Notes under the pieces: model-generated | Told to the model about the DNA's origin: nothing | The model's input: the letters and a program-made list of their open reading frames with translations, nothing else | Database searches by the model: none | Shown: piece by piece, positions 13,894-26,345 of the stretch | Layout: the number at the start of each line of letters is the position of its first letter | How positions within the stretch are numbered: position 1 is the stretch's first letter | DNA from: Chamaelirium japonicum | Taxonomy: Eukaryota; Streptophyta; Magnoliopsida; Liliales; Melanthiaceae | Length of the DNA stretch: 64,000 nucleotides | Direction of reading: 5' to 3' | Assembly (NCBI GenBank): GCA_947650365.1 | Contig: CANTAL010000003.1 | Location: 3,038,001-3,102,000, forward strand | Translations under genes and position numbers: made by a program

Positions 13894-16201
13894 TGAAAAT
13901 CTCTTCATTCTCTTCTTTCTTCTCCTATGGATTAGGGTTTCCCATAGATTACTTAGGCCCTAATTAAGCTGACCCTATAAATAATATATGACTCCTTTAC
14001 GGTGGGGCACGTTTGATGGCTCTCCCTTTCTCACATCTCACAACATATTATCAGCACAAACACAACAAGCCCAGCCGACCAGTCGTAAGAAAACGGAGAG
14101 AGTAACGAAGTTAGAAAAGAGAGAAGAAGAGAGAAGATAACGAAGAGATAAACAAAGATAGAAAAGAGAAGAAGTCCTGCTCTAGTCCATTGGCCACAGT
14201 TATAGGTTTGAAGTAAGAAGGAATCTAAATTCAAAAACTCCACTTCTCAATATTTATACAACCCCTTTAGGGTGGGGCATGTTTAATAGCTCTCTTTCTT
14301 CCATATTATAACACGTTATCAGCATGAACATGTCGAGCCCAACCGACCAGTCATAAGAAAACAGAGAAATAAACGAAGACAGAAGAGAGAGAAGAAGAGA
14401 GAAGAGAACAGAGAGATAAACGAAGAGAGAAGAGAGAAGAAGTCCTGCTCCAGTCCATTAGCCACAGGTATAGGTATGAAGTGAGAAGGAATATAAATTA
14501 TAAAACTCCACTTCTCAATAATATAATTAAATCTCCCTATTCTCTTCTCTCTTCTCCTATAGATTAGGGTTTCCCTTAGATTGCTTAGGCCCTTAGTAAG
14601 CTTAACCTATAAATAATATACGACCCTTTAGGGTGGGGCACATTTGACGGCTCTCTCTTTCTCCCAAATCACAATACGTTATCAGTACGAATATGTCAAG
14701 CCCAGCTGACCAGTCGCAATAAAATAAAGAAAAAAATGAAGATAGAATAGAGAGAAGAAAAGAGAAGAGAACGGAGAAATAAATAAAGAGAGAAGAAAGA
14801 AGAAGACCTGCTCTAGTCCATTGGCTACGGGTATTGGTGTTAAGTAAGAGGAATCTAAATTCAGAACCTTCACTTCTGTCTTCATTTCTCTTTCTATTTT
14901 CTTATGACTGGTCGACTGGGCTCGATATGTTCGTACTGATAACATGTCTTGTTTAGTTATGAAGGAATCTAAATTCCAAAACTCCACTTCTCAATAATAT
15001 AATATAATCTCTCTATTATTTTCTCTCTTTTCCTATGGATTAGGGTTTCCCATAGATTGCTTAGGCCCTAAGTAAGCTTATCCTATAAATAATATATGAC
15101 CCTTTTAGGGTGGGGCATGTTTGACAGCTCTCTCTTTCTCCTATCTCACAACACTTACCCTATAAATAATATACGACCCCTGTAGGGAGGAGCACGTTTG
15201 ACATGTTTTTCTTTCTCCCATCTCACAATACGTTATCAGCATGAACATGTCGAGCCTAGCTGACCAATCATAAGAAAACAGATAGAGAAATAAAGACAAA
15301 AGTGGAGTTTTGGAATTTAGATTCCTTCTTACTTCACACCTATACCCGTGGATAATGGACTGGAGCAGGTATTCTTCTCTCTTTTCTCTTTATTTATTTC
15401 TTCATTCTCTTTTCTCTTCTTATCTCTCTTCTGTGGAGTTTTGGAATTAAAACGGAGATAAGTGTGAAACATGCCCTCTTTCGTGCTGATAATGTGTTGT
15501 GAGATGGGAGAAAGAGATAGTCATCAAACGTGCGCCACCCTAAAGTGGTCGTCTATTATTTATAGGGTAAGTTTACTTAGGACCTAAGCAATCAATAGGA
15601 AACCCTAATCCATAGGAGAGATCCGATCTCTTTCTCCCATAGTATAAATTAAAATAAATAAGTATTGATAGAAGAGAGATAAAATATTGTTTTAAACTAG
15701 AGAGAGCAGGACTTCTTCCCTTTTCTCTCTTCGTTTAACTCTCCATTCTCTTCTCTCTTTCTCCCATCTTATAACACATTATCAACACGAACATATTGAG
15801 CCCAGCAGACCAGTCACAAGAAAATGGAGAAAGAAACGAAGACAGAAGTGAAGTTTTTGAATTTAGATTCCTTTTTACTTCAAACCTATACCCATGGCCA
15901 ATGGATTAGAGCAGGACTTCTTCTCTCTTCTATTTTCATTTATCTCTTTATTCTTTTCTCTCTTCTGTCTTCGTTTCTCTTTCTATTTTCTTATGACTGG
16001 TCGGCTGGGCTCGATATATTTGTGCTGATAATGTGTTGTAAGATGGGAGAAAGGGAGAGCTGTCAAACGTGCCCCACCCTAAAGGGGTCGTATATTATTT
16101 ATAGGTTAAGCTTACTTAGGGCCTAAGCAATTTATAGAAAACCCCAATCCATTGGAGAGATCCGATGGTGGATAGCTATCTGATCGAACGATCTCATAAC
16201 A
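13894..16201. repeat. Dense core-repeat block, mixed orientation
   Basis: Tandem and inverted cores of roughly 250-450 bp, lacking the long AT spacers. Forward PBS boxes near 14,046, 14,314, 14,677, 15,232 and 15,777; reverse boxes near 14,931, 15,485 and 16,021. Many copies begin 'ctctccgttctcttctctcttctcccatggattaggg' instead of carrying the LTR start. The reverse copy ending at 16,201 has a full 168-bp LTR-like segment (16,034-16,201, TGTTGTAAG...CATAACA). Inversion junctions in which 'gaagacagaa' runs straight into 'gtggagttttgg' occur near 14,875, 15,305 and 15,833. The 100-codon open frames here are repeat shadows. Confidence 0.75.
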
Positions 16202-17224
16202 GTTGTAATGTTTTAAATTTTTTTTTAAAAAAATATAAATTATTTTTAAAACAAAAAATTTGTTTATTTAAATTAATTATTTTGCTAAAAACCTAATTAT
16301 TAAATTATTTAAATTATTAAATAATTTAAACGAAGACAGAAATTGGATGGCTGTCCACCCTAATCCATGGGAGAGATCTGACGGTGGACAGACATCCGAT
16401 CGAATGATTTCATAACATATGTAATGTTTTAATTTTTTTTAAAAAAAATTATAAATTATTTTAAAAGCAAAAAATTTGGGTATGCCTCATCTTCCTTCTT
16501 TACTTCCTATTATTTAATTAATTTAATTAGTTTAATAAATAAAATAATTAAATTATTATAATCATAATAAATAAATAAAATAATAAATTTAATTAAATAA
16601 CTAGATAATTAAATAATTAAATAAATTAATTATTTTACTCAAACCTTAATTATTTAAATAATTAAATTATTTAATAATTAAATAAATAATTAATTAATTA
16701 AAAAAATTATAATTAAAAAAATAATAATTAAATAATTAAAAATTATAATTAAATAATTAAAAAATAATTGATTAATTATTTTATTAAAAACATAATTATT
16801 AAATTATTTAATAATTAAATAAATTATTAATTTAATTAAAAAATTTAAACGAAGACAGAAATTGGATGGCTGTCCACCCTAATCCATGGGAGAGATCTGA
16901 CGGTGGACAGCCATCCGATCGAATGATTTCATAACATATGTAATATTTTAATTTTTTTTAAAAAAAATTATAAATTATTTTAAAAGCAAAAAATTTGGGT
17001 GTACCTCATCTTCCTTCTTTACTTCCTATTATTTAATTAATTTAATTAGTTTAATAAATGAAATAATTAAATTATTATAATCATAATAAATAAATAAAAT
17101 AATAAATTTAATTAAATAACTAGATAATTAAATAATTAAATAAATTAATTATTTTACTCAAACCTTAATTATTTAAATAATTAAATTATTTAATAATTAA
17201 ATAAATAATTGATTAATTAAAAAA
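16202..17224 (-). repeat. Tandem duplication (period 519 bp) of LTR start plus AT-rich DNA
   Basis: The stretch starting 'acgaagacagaaattggatgg' at 16,331 recurs at 16,850 with very few changes. Each copy holds a truncated reverse LTR start (ending CATAACA near 16,418 and 16,936), the reversed purine tract, and reversed AT arm sequence. The upstream 130 bp are AT-rich flank. No gene. Confidence 0.7.
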
Positions 17225-17834
17225 ATTATAGTAACATTACTATGATAATTATAATAATGTTAAGATGATTCTATTTAGAAGTGGAGTTTTGGAATTTAGA
17301 TTCCTTCTTACTTTACACCTATACCCGTGGCTAATGGATTGGAGGAGAACTTCTTCTCTCTTTAATCTTCATTTATCTCTTTATTCTCTTCTCTCTTCTA
17401 TTTTTGTTTCTCTTTCTGTTTTCTTGTGACTGGTCGGCGGGGATCGACATGTTCGTGCTGATAACGTGTTGTGAGAAGCGAGAAGAAAAGAGAAGGGAAC
17501 AAAAAGATTAGAGATAAGAAGGTTTAAAAATTATAGTAACATTACTATGATAATTATAATAATGTTGAGATGATTCTACTTAGAAGTAGAGTTTTGGAAT
17601 TTAGATTCCTTCTTACTTTACACCTATACCCGTGGCTAATGAATTGGAGGAGAACTTCTTCTCTCTTCAATTTTCATTTATCTCTTTATTCTCTTCTCTC
17701 TTCTATCTTCATTTCTCTTTCTATTTTCTTATGACTGGTCGGCGGGGATCGACATGTTCATGCTGATAACGTGTTGTAAGAAGCGAGAAGAAAAGAGAAG
17801 GGAACAAAAAGATTAGAGATAAGAAGTCCTACAC
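17225..17834 (-). repeat. Tandem duplication (period 305 bp) of a reverse half-core
   Basis: Two near-identical copies, 17,225-17,529 and 17,530-17,834. Each runs from 'attatagtaacattactatgata' through a reverse core to the PBS box (near 17,456 and 17,761), and then into 'agaagcgagaagaaaagagaagg'. The copies differ at scattered sites. Confidence 0.7.
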
Positions 17835-18800
17835 CAGTTCATTCGCCACGGGTATAGGTGTGAAGTAAGAAAGAATCTAAATTCTAAAACTCCACTTCTT
17901 AATAATATAATTAAATCTCTCCGTCCTCTTCTCTCTTCTCCCGTGGATTAGGGTTTCCTATAGATTGCTTAGGCCCTAACTAAACTTACCCTATAAATAA
18001 TATACGACCCCTTTAGGGTGGGGCATAAATAAAGAGTGAAGAGAGAAGAAGTCTTGCTCTAGTCCATTGGCCACGGGTATAGGTGTGAAGTGCTCCAGTC
18101 CATTCACCATGGGTATAGGTGTAAAGTAAGAATGATCTAAATTCCAAAACTCCACTTCTCAATAATATAATTAAATCTCTTAGTTCTCTTCTCTATTCTC
18201 TCATGGATTAGGGTTTCCCATAGATTGCTTAGGCCCTACGTAACCTTACCTTATAAATAATATATGACCCCTTTAGGGTGGGGGATGTTTGACAGTTCTC
18301 TCTTTCTCCCATCTCACAATACGTTATCAGCACGAACATATCGAGCCCAGCCAACCAATAACAAAAAAATGGAGAAAGAAACGAAGACACAAGAGAGAAA
18401 AGAAGAGAGAAGAAAATTGAGAGATAAATAAAGAGAGAAGAAGTCCTGCTTCAGTCCATTGGCCACGGGTATTGGTGTATAGTAAGAAAGAATCTAAATT
18501 CCAAAACTCTACTTCTTAATATTTATATGACCACTTTAGGGTGGGGCACGTTTGACGACTCTCTCTTTGCCCAGCCGATCAGTCACAAGAAAACAGAGAG
18601 AGAAACGAAGGCAGAAGAGAGAGAAGATGAGAGAAGAGAACGGAGAGATAAACGAAAAGAGAAAAGAGAAGAAGTCCAGCTCCAATCCATTGGCCACGGG
18701 TATAGATATGAAGTAAGAAGGAATCTAAATTCCAAAACTCCACTTCTCAATAATATAATTAAATCTCTCTGTTCTCTTCTCTTTTCTCCCATGGATAAGG
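17835..18800 (+). repeat. Forward core-repeat monomers
   Basis: Two to three forward cores. One has an intact box at 18,322-18,335 (cgttatcagcacga). Near 18,565 the PBS region is deleted (tctctctttg joined to cccagccga). At 18,091-18,125 a ~38-bp piece of the core is duplicated ('gtgctccagtccattcaccatgggtatagg'); this marker recurs in the third block. 18,060-18,280 is almost identical to 63,780-64,000. Confidence 0.75.
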
Positions 18801-19106
18801 GTTTACTATAGTAATAGTTTATCTCAATGTTATTATGATTATCATAGTAATGTTACTTTAATTTTTTTAATTAAATTAATCCTTTATTTAATTATTAAAT
18901 AATTTATTAATTAAGTTTTTAGTAAAATAATAAATTTATTTAATTATTTAATTATCTAGTTATTTTATTAAATTTTTATTAAATTTATTTATTTAATATT
19001 ATATTATTTAATAATTAAATTAGGTAACTATTTAATTATTTAAATTATTAAATAAAGAAATAATTATTTAATTATATAATTAATTTATTAATTCATTTTA
19101 TTAGTG
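18801..19106 (+). repeat. AT-rich spacer fragment
   Basis: AT-rich left-side sequence like that following forward AT-type cores. A matching fragment with the same breakpoints lies at 57,510-57,840. No gene. Confidence 0.6.
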
Positions 19107-19680
19107 CTCCTATCCATTAGAAACATGTATAAGTGTGAAGTAAAAAGGAATCTAAATTCTAAAACTCCACTTCTTAATAATTTAATTAAATATCCCCGTT
19201 CTCTTCTCTTTGTCTCCCATGGATTAGGGTTTCCCATAGATTTCTTAGGCCCTATGTAAGCTTACCCTATAAATAATATATGACCCCTTTAGGGTGGGGC
19301 ACGTTTGATGGATTTTTCTATCTCCCATCTCATAACACGTTATCAGCACAAACATGTCGAGTCTGACCGACTAGTCACAAAAAAACAGCGAGAGAATCGA
19401 AGACAAAAAAGAGTGAAGATGAGAGAAGAGAACAGATATATAAATGAAGAGAGAAGATAGAAGAAGTCTTGCTCCAGTCCATTGGCCACGGGTATAGGTG
19501 TGAAGTAAGAAGAAATCTAAATTCCAAAACTCCACTTCTTAATAGTATCATCTTAATATTATTATGATTATCATAGTAATATTACTATAATTTTTTTAAA
19601 CTAAAATAATCATTTATTTAATTATTAAATAAAATAAATAATTTAATTTAGTAATTATTTAATTATCTAGTTATTTAACG
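19107..19680 (+). repeat. Forward core plus AT fragment
   Basis: Forward core with PBS box near 19,338 (cgttatcagcacaa), conserved end near 19,530, then about 120 bp of AT-rich spacer cut off at 19,678. The AT fragment and its breakpoint match 59,380-59,502. Confidence 0.65.
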
Positions 19681-22020
19681 TATTGTGAGATAGGAGAAAA
19701 AGAGAATCATCAAACATGCCCGACCCTAAAGGGTCGTATATTATTTATAGGGTAAGTTTACTTAGGGCCTAAGCAATCTATGGAAAACCCAAATCCATGG
19801 GAGAAGATATAAGAGAACGGAGAGATAAACGAAGAGGAAGAGAGAAAAAGTCCTTCTCTAGCCCATTGGCTATGGCTATAGGTGTGAAGTAAGAATGAAT
19901 CTAAATTCTAAAACTGTATTTCTTAAAATTTATACAACTCTTTTAGGGTGGGCCACGTTTGACAGCTCTCTCTTTCTCCCATCTAACAATACGTTATCAG
20001 CACAAACATGTCGAGCCCAGTCAGAAGAAAATGGAAAGAGAAACGAAGACAAAAGAGAGTGAAGAAGAGAGAAGAGAACGAAGAGATAAACAAAGAGAGA
20101 AGAGAAAAGAAGTCGTGCTTCAGTCCATTGGCCACGGGTATAAGTATGAAGTAAGAAGGAGTCTAAATTCCAAAACTCCACAGAAGAGAGATAAGAAGAG
20201 AGAAGTGAAAAGGGAGATAAATGAAGTGAGAAGAGAGAACAAGTTCTGCTTGTGTCCATTGGCCATGGGTATAGGTGTAAAGTAAGAAGGAATGAAAATT
20301 CCAAAACTCCATTTTTGTCTTCGTTTCTCTCCGTTTTCTTGCGACTGGTCGACTGCGCTCGACATATTCATGTTGATAGCGTATTATGAGATGGGAGAAA
20401 GAGAGAGCCGTCAAACGTTCCTTATACTAAAGATGTCATATATTATTTATCAGGTAAGCTTATTTAGGGCCTAAGGAATTTATAGGAAACCCTAATCCAT
20501 GGGAGAAGAGAGAAGAGACTGGTGAGATTTAATTATATTATTAAGAAGTTGAGTTTTGGAATTTATATTCCTTCTTACTTCACACCTATACCTGTGACCA
20601 TGGACTGGAGTAGGACTTCATCACCCTTCTATCTTCTTTTATCTCTCCGCTCTCTTATATCTTCTTCTTTCTTCTCTGTCTTCGTTTCTCTCTCCGTCTT
20701 CTTATGACTGGTCGGCTGGACTCGACATATTTGTACTGATAATGTGTTGTGAGATAGGAGAAAGAGAGAGCCATCAAACATGTCCCTCCCTAAAGGGGTC
20801 GTATATTATTTATAGGGTAAGCTTACTTAGATCCTAAGCAATCTATGGCAAACCCTAAACTATGGGAGAAGAGAGAAGAGAATGAAGATATTTAATTATA
20901 TTATTGAGAAATGGAGTTTTGGAATTTAAATCCTATCTTACTTCACACTTATATCCATGGCGAATGGACTGGAACAGGAATTTTTCTCTCTTCTATCTTT
21001 GTTTATCTCTCCGTTCTCTTCTCTCTTTTTCTCTCTCTTTTGTTTTCATTTCTCTCTCTGTTTTCTTGCGACTGGTTGGCTGGGCTTGACATGTTCGTGC
21101 TGATAATATATTATAAGATAGAAGAAAGAGAGAATTATCAAACGTGCCCCACCCTAAAGGGGTCGTATATTATTTATCTGGTAAACTTACTAAGGTCCAA
21201 AGTAATCTATGGAAAACCCTAATCTATACAACTGTTATAAGATCGTTCGATCGATGGCAATCGACTCGAGCAGGACTTCTTCTCTATTATGTCTTTGTTT
21301 ATCTCTTCGTTATCTTCTCTTTCTTCTATGGCACGATATATTCGTGCTGATAACGTGTTGCGAGATGGAAGAAAGAGAGAGCCGTCAAATGTGCCCCACC
21401 CTAAAGGGCTCGTATATTATTTATAGGGTAAGCTTACTTTGGGGCTAAGTAATCTATGGGATACCCTAATCCATTACAACTACTATAAGATCGTTCGATC
21501 GGATGGCAATCGACTCGAGCATGACTTCTTCTCTATTCTATCTTCATTTATCTCTCTGTTCTCTTCTCTTTTCTTCTCTCTCTTCTGTCTTTGTTTCTCT
21601 CTCCGTTTTCTTGTGACTGGTCAGCTGGGCTCGACATGTTTCATACTGATAACGTGTTGTAAGAATGGAGAAAAAAAGAGCCATTAAACATGTCCCACCA
21701 TAAAGGGGTCGTATATTTTTTATAGGGTAAGCTTACTTAGGGCTTAAGCAATCTATGGGAAACACTAATCTATAGGAGAAGAGAAAAGAGAACAGAGAGA
21801 TTTAAATAAATATTTAAAAGAAGAGAGAAGAAGTCCTGCTCCACTCCATTGGCCACGGGATGTAAGATTGCTTATTTATTTTATTTTAACTAATTATAAA
21901 ATAATAGACTGGTGTAGGACTTCTTTTCTCTAAATAACCAAAGATAGAAGAGGGTAAATAAAGAGAGAAGAAGTCCTGCTCTCAATATATTAAAATAATT
22001 AAATATTTATTTAAATATTA
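19681..22020. repeat. Dense core-repeat block, mostly reverse
   Basis: Forward PBS box near 19,992, then reverse boxes near 20,371, 20,735, 21,098, 21,344 and 21,646. Two monomers (near 21,236 and 21,485) show an LTR start fused directly to 'gactcgagcaggacttctt', dropping most of the core. 21,870-22,020 is a non-core link of AT-rich sequence. The whole block is collinear with about 59,500-61,720. Open frames of 60-124 codons on both strands overlap each other and are repeat shadows. Confidence 0.75.
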
Positions 22021-22840
22021 ATAAATTTTATGCAACCCCATTAGGGTGGGGCATGTTTGATGGCTCTCTCTTTCTCCCATCTCATAATATGTTATCAGCA
22101 CGAACATGTCAAGCCCAACCGACCAATCACAAGAAAACGGAGAAAGAAACGAAGAGAGAAGAAGAGAGAAGAGAGAGAAGAAGAAAGAAAAGAACGTAGA
22201 GATAAACAAAGAGAGAAGAGAAATGAAGTCCTGCTTCAGTCCATTGGCCACGGGTATAGATGTGAAGTAAGAAGGAATCTAAATTCTAAAACTCTACTTC
22301 TTAATATTTATACGACCCCTTTAGGGTGGGGCACGTTTGATGGTTCTCCCTTTCTTCTATCTCACAACACATTATCAGCACAAACATATCGAGCCCAGCC
22401 CACCAGTCATAAGAAAACGGAGAGAGAAACGAAGATATAAGAGAGAGAAGAGAACGGAAAGATAAACGAAGAGAGAAGAAAGAAGAAGTCCTACTCCAGT
22501 ACATTGGCCACGGGTATAGGGGTGAAGTAAGAAGGAATCTTAATTCCAAAACTCCATTTCTCAAAAATATAATTAAATCTCTCCGTTCTCTTCTTTCTTC
22601 TCCCTTGGATTAGGGTTTCCCATAGATTACTTAGACCCTAAGTAAGCTTACCCTATAAATAATATAGATAATCAAAGAGAGAGAAACTATTGAGTGAAGA
22701 ACTCAACTTTAACTTATTAAATAATATACGGGACTGGAAAAGGACTTCTTCTCTGTTCTCTCTTCTCTTTTAATTTATCTCTCGGTTGATCTTCTTTCTT
22801 CTTCCCTCTTCTTAACTATTTAATATTTAATTTGACGGCT
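22021..22840 (+). repeat. Forward cores plus inverted-repeat arm
   Basis: Forward PBS boxes near 22,090 and 22,370. From about 22,560 to 22,840 the sequence is the reverse complement of about 25,720-25,980. It includes a ~65-bp segment (22,664-22,725) that is not part of any other core in the window. Confidence 0.65.
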
Positions 22841-23160
22841 CTCTCTTTCTCCCATTTCATAATACATTATCAGCACGAACATGTCAAGCCCTGCCGATCA
22901 TTCATAAGAAAAGGGAAAGAGAAATGAGAACAGAAGAGAGAGAAGAGAACAGAGGGATAAACGAAGAGAGAAAAGAGAAGAAGTCTTGCTTTAGTCTATT
23001 GGCCACAAGTATAGATATTAAGTAAGAAGGAATTTAAATTCCAAAACTCCACTTATGTCTTCATTGCTCTCTCTGTTTTCTTGTGACTGGTCGACTGGGC
23101 TCGACATGTTCATGATGATAACGTGTTATGAGATGGGAGATTGCTTATTTGTTTTATTTA
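22841..23160. repeat. Core repeat pair, head to head
   Basis: Forward core with box near 22,868, joined at about 23,050 ('actccacttatgtcttcattg') to a reverse core with box near 23,113. It shows the same inverted junction as several other places. Confidence 0.65.
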
Positions 23161-23269
23161 TTTCAATTAATATTTCTTTAAATATTATAAAGTATATTGT
23201 TTCTTTAAATATTTAAATAGTATCATCCCAACGTTATTATTTAAATATTTAATTATAAAACATTTCAAT
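23161..23269. repeat. AT-rich fragment
   Basis: AT-rich sequence with two 'tttctttaaatatt' copies and a stray 'atcatcccaacgttattat' boundary motif. No gene. Confidence 0.5.
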
Positions 23270-23428
23270 TGTTATGAGATCGTTTGATCGGATAGCTGAC
23301 CATCGTCGGACCTTATCTACTATCGGATCTCTCCCATGGATTAGGGTTTCCCATAGATTGCTTAAGCCCTAAGTAAGGTTACCCAATAAATAATATATGA
23401 CCCCATTAAGGAGGGCCACATTTGACGG
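23270..23428 (+). repeat. Isolated LTR-like segment, 3'-truncated
   Basis: Starts TGTTATGAGATCGTTTGATCGG and keeps the TATA region (aataaataatatatgacccc), but stops before the pyrimidine run and the PBS box, joining AT-rich DNA at 'cacatttgacgg'. It carries an extra ~25-bp partial repeat of the 'ccgtcggatct' portion. AT-rich DNA on both sides. Confidence 0.7.
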
Positions 23429-24050
23429 TTAAACAATTAGATAGTTATCTAATTTAATTATTTAATAACATAATAATAATAAATAAATAAAATACTTAAT
23501 TTAATTAAATAACTAGATAATTAAATAATTAAATAAATTAATTATTTTACTAAAAGCTTAATTATTAAATTATTGAAATTATAGTAAAAATTATATGATA
23601 ATTATTATTTATTTATTTAAATATATATTCAATTTTTTAACTAATTAGTTATTTAAGTCATCTCAACGTTATTATGATTATAAATAAATATTTTTTAATT
23701 AAATTATTTATTTGTTTAATTAAATAAACTATTTAATATATTTATTCACTAAAAAAGTTTTTGAATATTTAAGTAATTTATTAATTATTCATTTAATTAA
23801 AAATAAAATAATAATTAAAGAAATAACTAATAAAATATATTAAAAATATAATTATATAATTAAATTATTATTTTTTTATTTAATAATTTAAACAATGAAA
23901 TAGTTACCTAATTTAAAAATTTACTAAAAACTTAATTAATAAATTATTTAAATTATTAAATTATTTAATAATTAAATAAATAATTAATTTAATTAAAAAA
24001 TTATAGTAATATTATTATGATTTTTATAATAATGTTGAGATGATTCTATT
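23429..24050 (-). repeat. AT-rich spacer fragments
   Basis: Pieces of palindrome arm and reverse left-side spacer, with several junctions. It ends at the start of the next reverse core ('gatgattctattaagaag'). No gene. Confidence 0.6.
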
Positions 24051-26250
24051 AAGAAGTGGAGTTTTGGAATTTAGATTCCTTCTTACTTCACACTTATACC
24101 CATGGCCAATGGACTGGAGTAAGATTTCTTCTCTCTTTTCTCTTTATTTACCCCCCTGTTCTCTTCTTCTCTCTTTATTCTATCTTCGTTTCTTTCTCTG
24201 TTTTCTTGTGACTAGTCGATTGGGCTTAATATGTTTGTGCTGATAACGTGTTGTGAGAAGAGAGAAGAAGAGAGAAGAGAACAGAGAGATAAACAAAGAG
24301 AGAAGAAGTCCTGCTCCAATCCATTCGCCATGGGTATAAGTGTGAAGTAAGAAGGAATCTAAATTCCAAAATTCTACTTCTCAATAATATAATTAAATCT
24401 CTCCATTCTCTTCCCTTTTCTCCCATAGATTAGGGTTTCCCATAGATTGCTTAGGCCCTAAGTAAGCTTACCTTATAAATAAGATACGACCCCCTTAGGG
24501 TGGGGCATGTTTGATGGCTCTCCCTTTTTCCCATCTTAAAACACGTTATCAGTACGAACATATCGAGCCCAAACAACCAGTCACAAGAAAACGGAAAGAG
24601 AAACAAAGAGAAAAGTGGAATTTTTGAATTTAGTTTCCTTCTTACTTCGTACCTATACCCGTGGCCAATGGACTGAAGCAGGACTTCTTTTCTCTTCTCT
24701 CTTCGTTTATCTCTCCGTTCTCTAATCTCTTATTCTCTCTCTTTTGTCTTCGTTTCTCTCTCTATTATTTTGTGACTGGTCGGTTGGGCTCGACATGTTC
24801 GTTCTGATAACATGTTGTGAGAAGGGAGAAAGAGAGAGCCATCAAACATGCCCCACTCTAAAGGGGTCGTACAAATATTAATTAAAATAGTTATAAATTT
24901 AAAACATTACAACTGTTATAAGATCGTTCGATCATAAGGCTGTCCACCGTCGGATCTCTCCCATGGATTAGGGTTCCCATAGATTGCTTAGGCCCTAAGT
25001 AAGCTTACACTATAAATAATATACGACCCCTTTAGGGTAAGGGATGTTTGACGGCTCTCTTTTTCTTCTATCTCACAACACGTTATTAACAGGAACATAT
25101 CGAGCCCTGCTGACCAATCATAAGAAAACAAAGAGAGAAAGAAAGACAGAAGAGAGAGAAGAAGATAAAAGAGAACGGAGAGATAAACGAAGATATAAAA
25201 GAGAAGAAGTCCTGCTCCAGTCCATTGGCCAAGGGTATAGGAGTGAAATAGAATAATTAAATTAAAATAACTAATTAATTATTTAATTACTAATTAGGGC
25301 CGACCATTTATTTGATCGGATGGCGTTCTACCATCGTATCTCTCCTATGGATTTTGATTTCCCATATATTGCTTAGGACCTAAGTAAGCTTACCCTATAA
25401 ATAATATACGACTACTTTAGGGTGGTGCATATTTGTCGGCTCTGTCTTTCTCCCATCTCACAACACGTTATCAAAATGAACATATCGAGCCCAGCCGACC
25501 AGTCACAAGAAAACAGAGAGAGAAACAAAGATAAAAGAGAGAGAAGAAGAGAGAAGAGAACAGAGAGATAAACAAAGATATAAGAGAGAAGAAGTCCTGC
25601 TTCAGTCCATTGGCCACAGTTATAGGTATAAAGTAAAATAATTAAATTAAAATAACTAATTAATTATTTAATAACTAGTTAGGGCCGACCAGTTATTCGA
25701 TTGGATAGATGTCCACCGTCGAATTATATATTAAATAGTTAAGAATAGAGAAGAAGAAAGAAGAAAAAGAAGTGAGAAAAGAGAACAGAGAAGAAGTCCT
25801 CCTCTAGTCTCATAGATTATTTAATAAGTTAGAAGTTGAGTTCTTCTTTTAATTGTTTCTCTCTCTTCGATTATCTATATTATTTATAGGGTAAGCTTAC
25901 TTAGGGCCTAAGCAACTATAGGAAATTCTAATCTATGGGAGAAGAGAGAAGGGAACAGATAGATTTAATTATATTTTTGAGAAGTGGAGTTTTGGAATTT
26001 AGATTCCTTCTTACTTCACACCTATACCGGAGAGATTTAATTATATTTTTGAGAAGTGGAGTTTTGGAATTTAGATTCCTTCTTACTTCACACCTATACC
26101 CGTGACCAATATACTGGAGTATGACTTCTTCTCTCTTCTCTCTTCGTTTATCTCTCCGTTCTCTTCTCTCTTCTTCTCTCTCTTATGTCTTTGTTTCTCT
26201 CTCTGTTTCCTTGTGACTGGTGGGCTGGTCTCAACATGTTTTGCTGATAA
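24051..26250. repeat. Dense core-repeat block with two LTR-plus-PBS copies
   Basis: Reverse boxes near 24,239 and 24,803; forward box near 24,544. A complete LTR-like segment at 24,914-25,080 (167 bp, TGTTATAAG...CACAACA) is followed by a box at 25,081-25,094 (cgttattaacagga). A second forward copy has its box at 25,466-25,479. A truncated LTR start lies near 25,682-25,730. 25,720-25,980 is the inverted partner of 22,560-22,840. A 60-bp piece ending near 26,040 is duplicated in tandem. The last reverse core ends at a junction, 'gctgataacg' to 'atctcataatag', near 26,250. Confidence 0.7.
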
Positions 26251-26345
26251 CGATCTCATAATAGTTGTAATGTTTTAAATTTTTTTAATGAAAAATATAA
26301 ATTTATTTAAAGCAAAAAATTCGGGTGTGCCTCATCTTCCTTCTT
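26251..26345 (-). repeat. Reverse AT-type core, upstream part only
   Basis: Reverse LTR start, then 'gtaatgttttaaattttttt', 'aaaaaattcgggtgtgcctcatc' and the reversed purine tract 'ttccttctttacttcct'. The rest of the LTR is missing. Confidence 0.7.
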
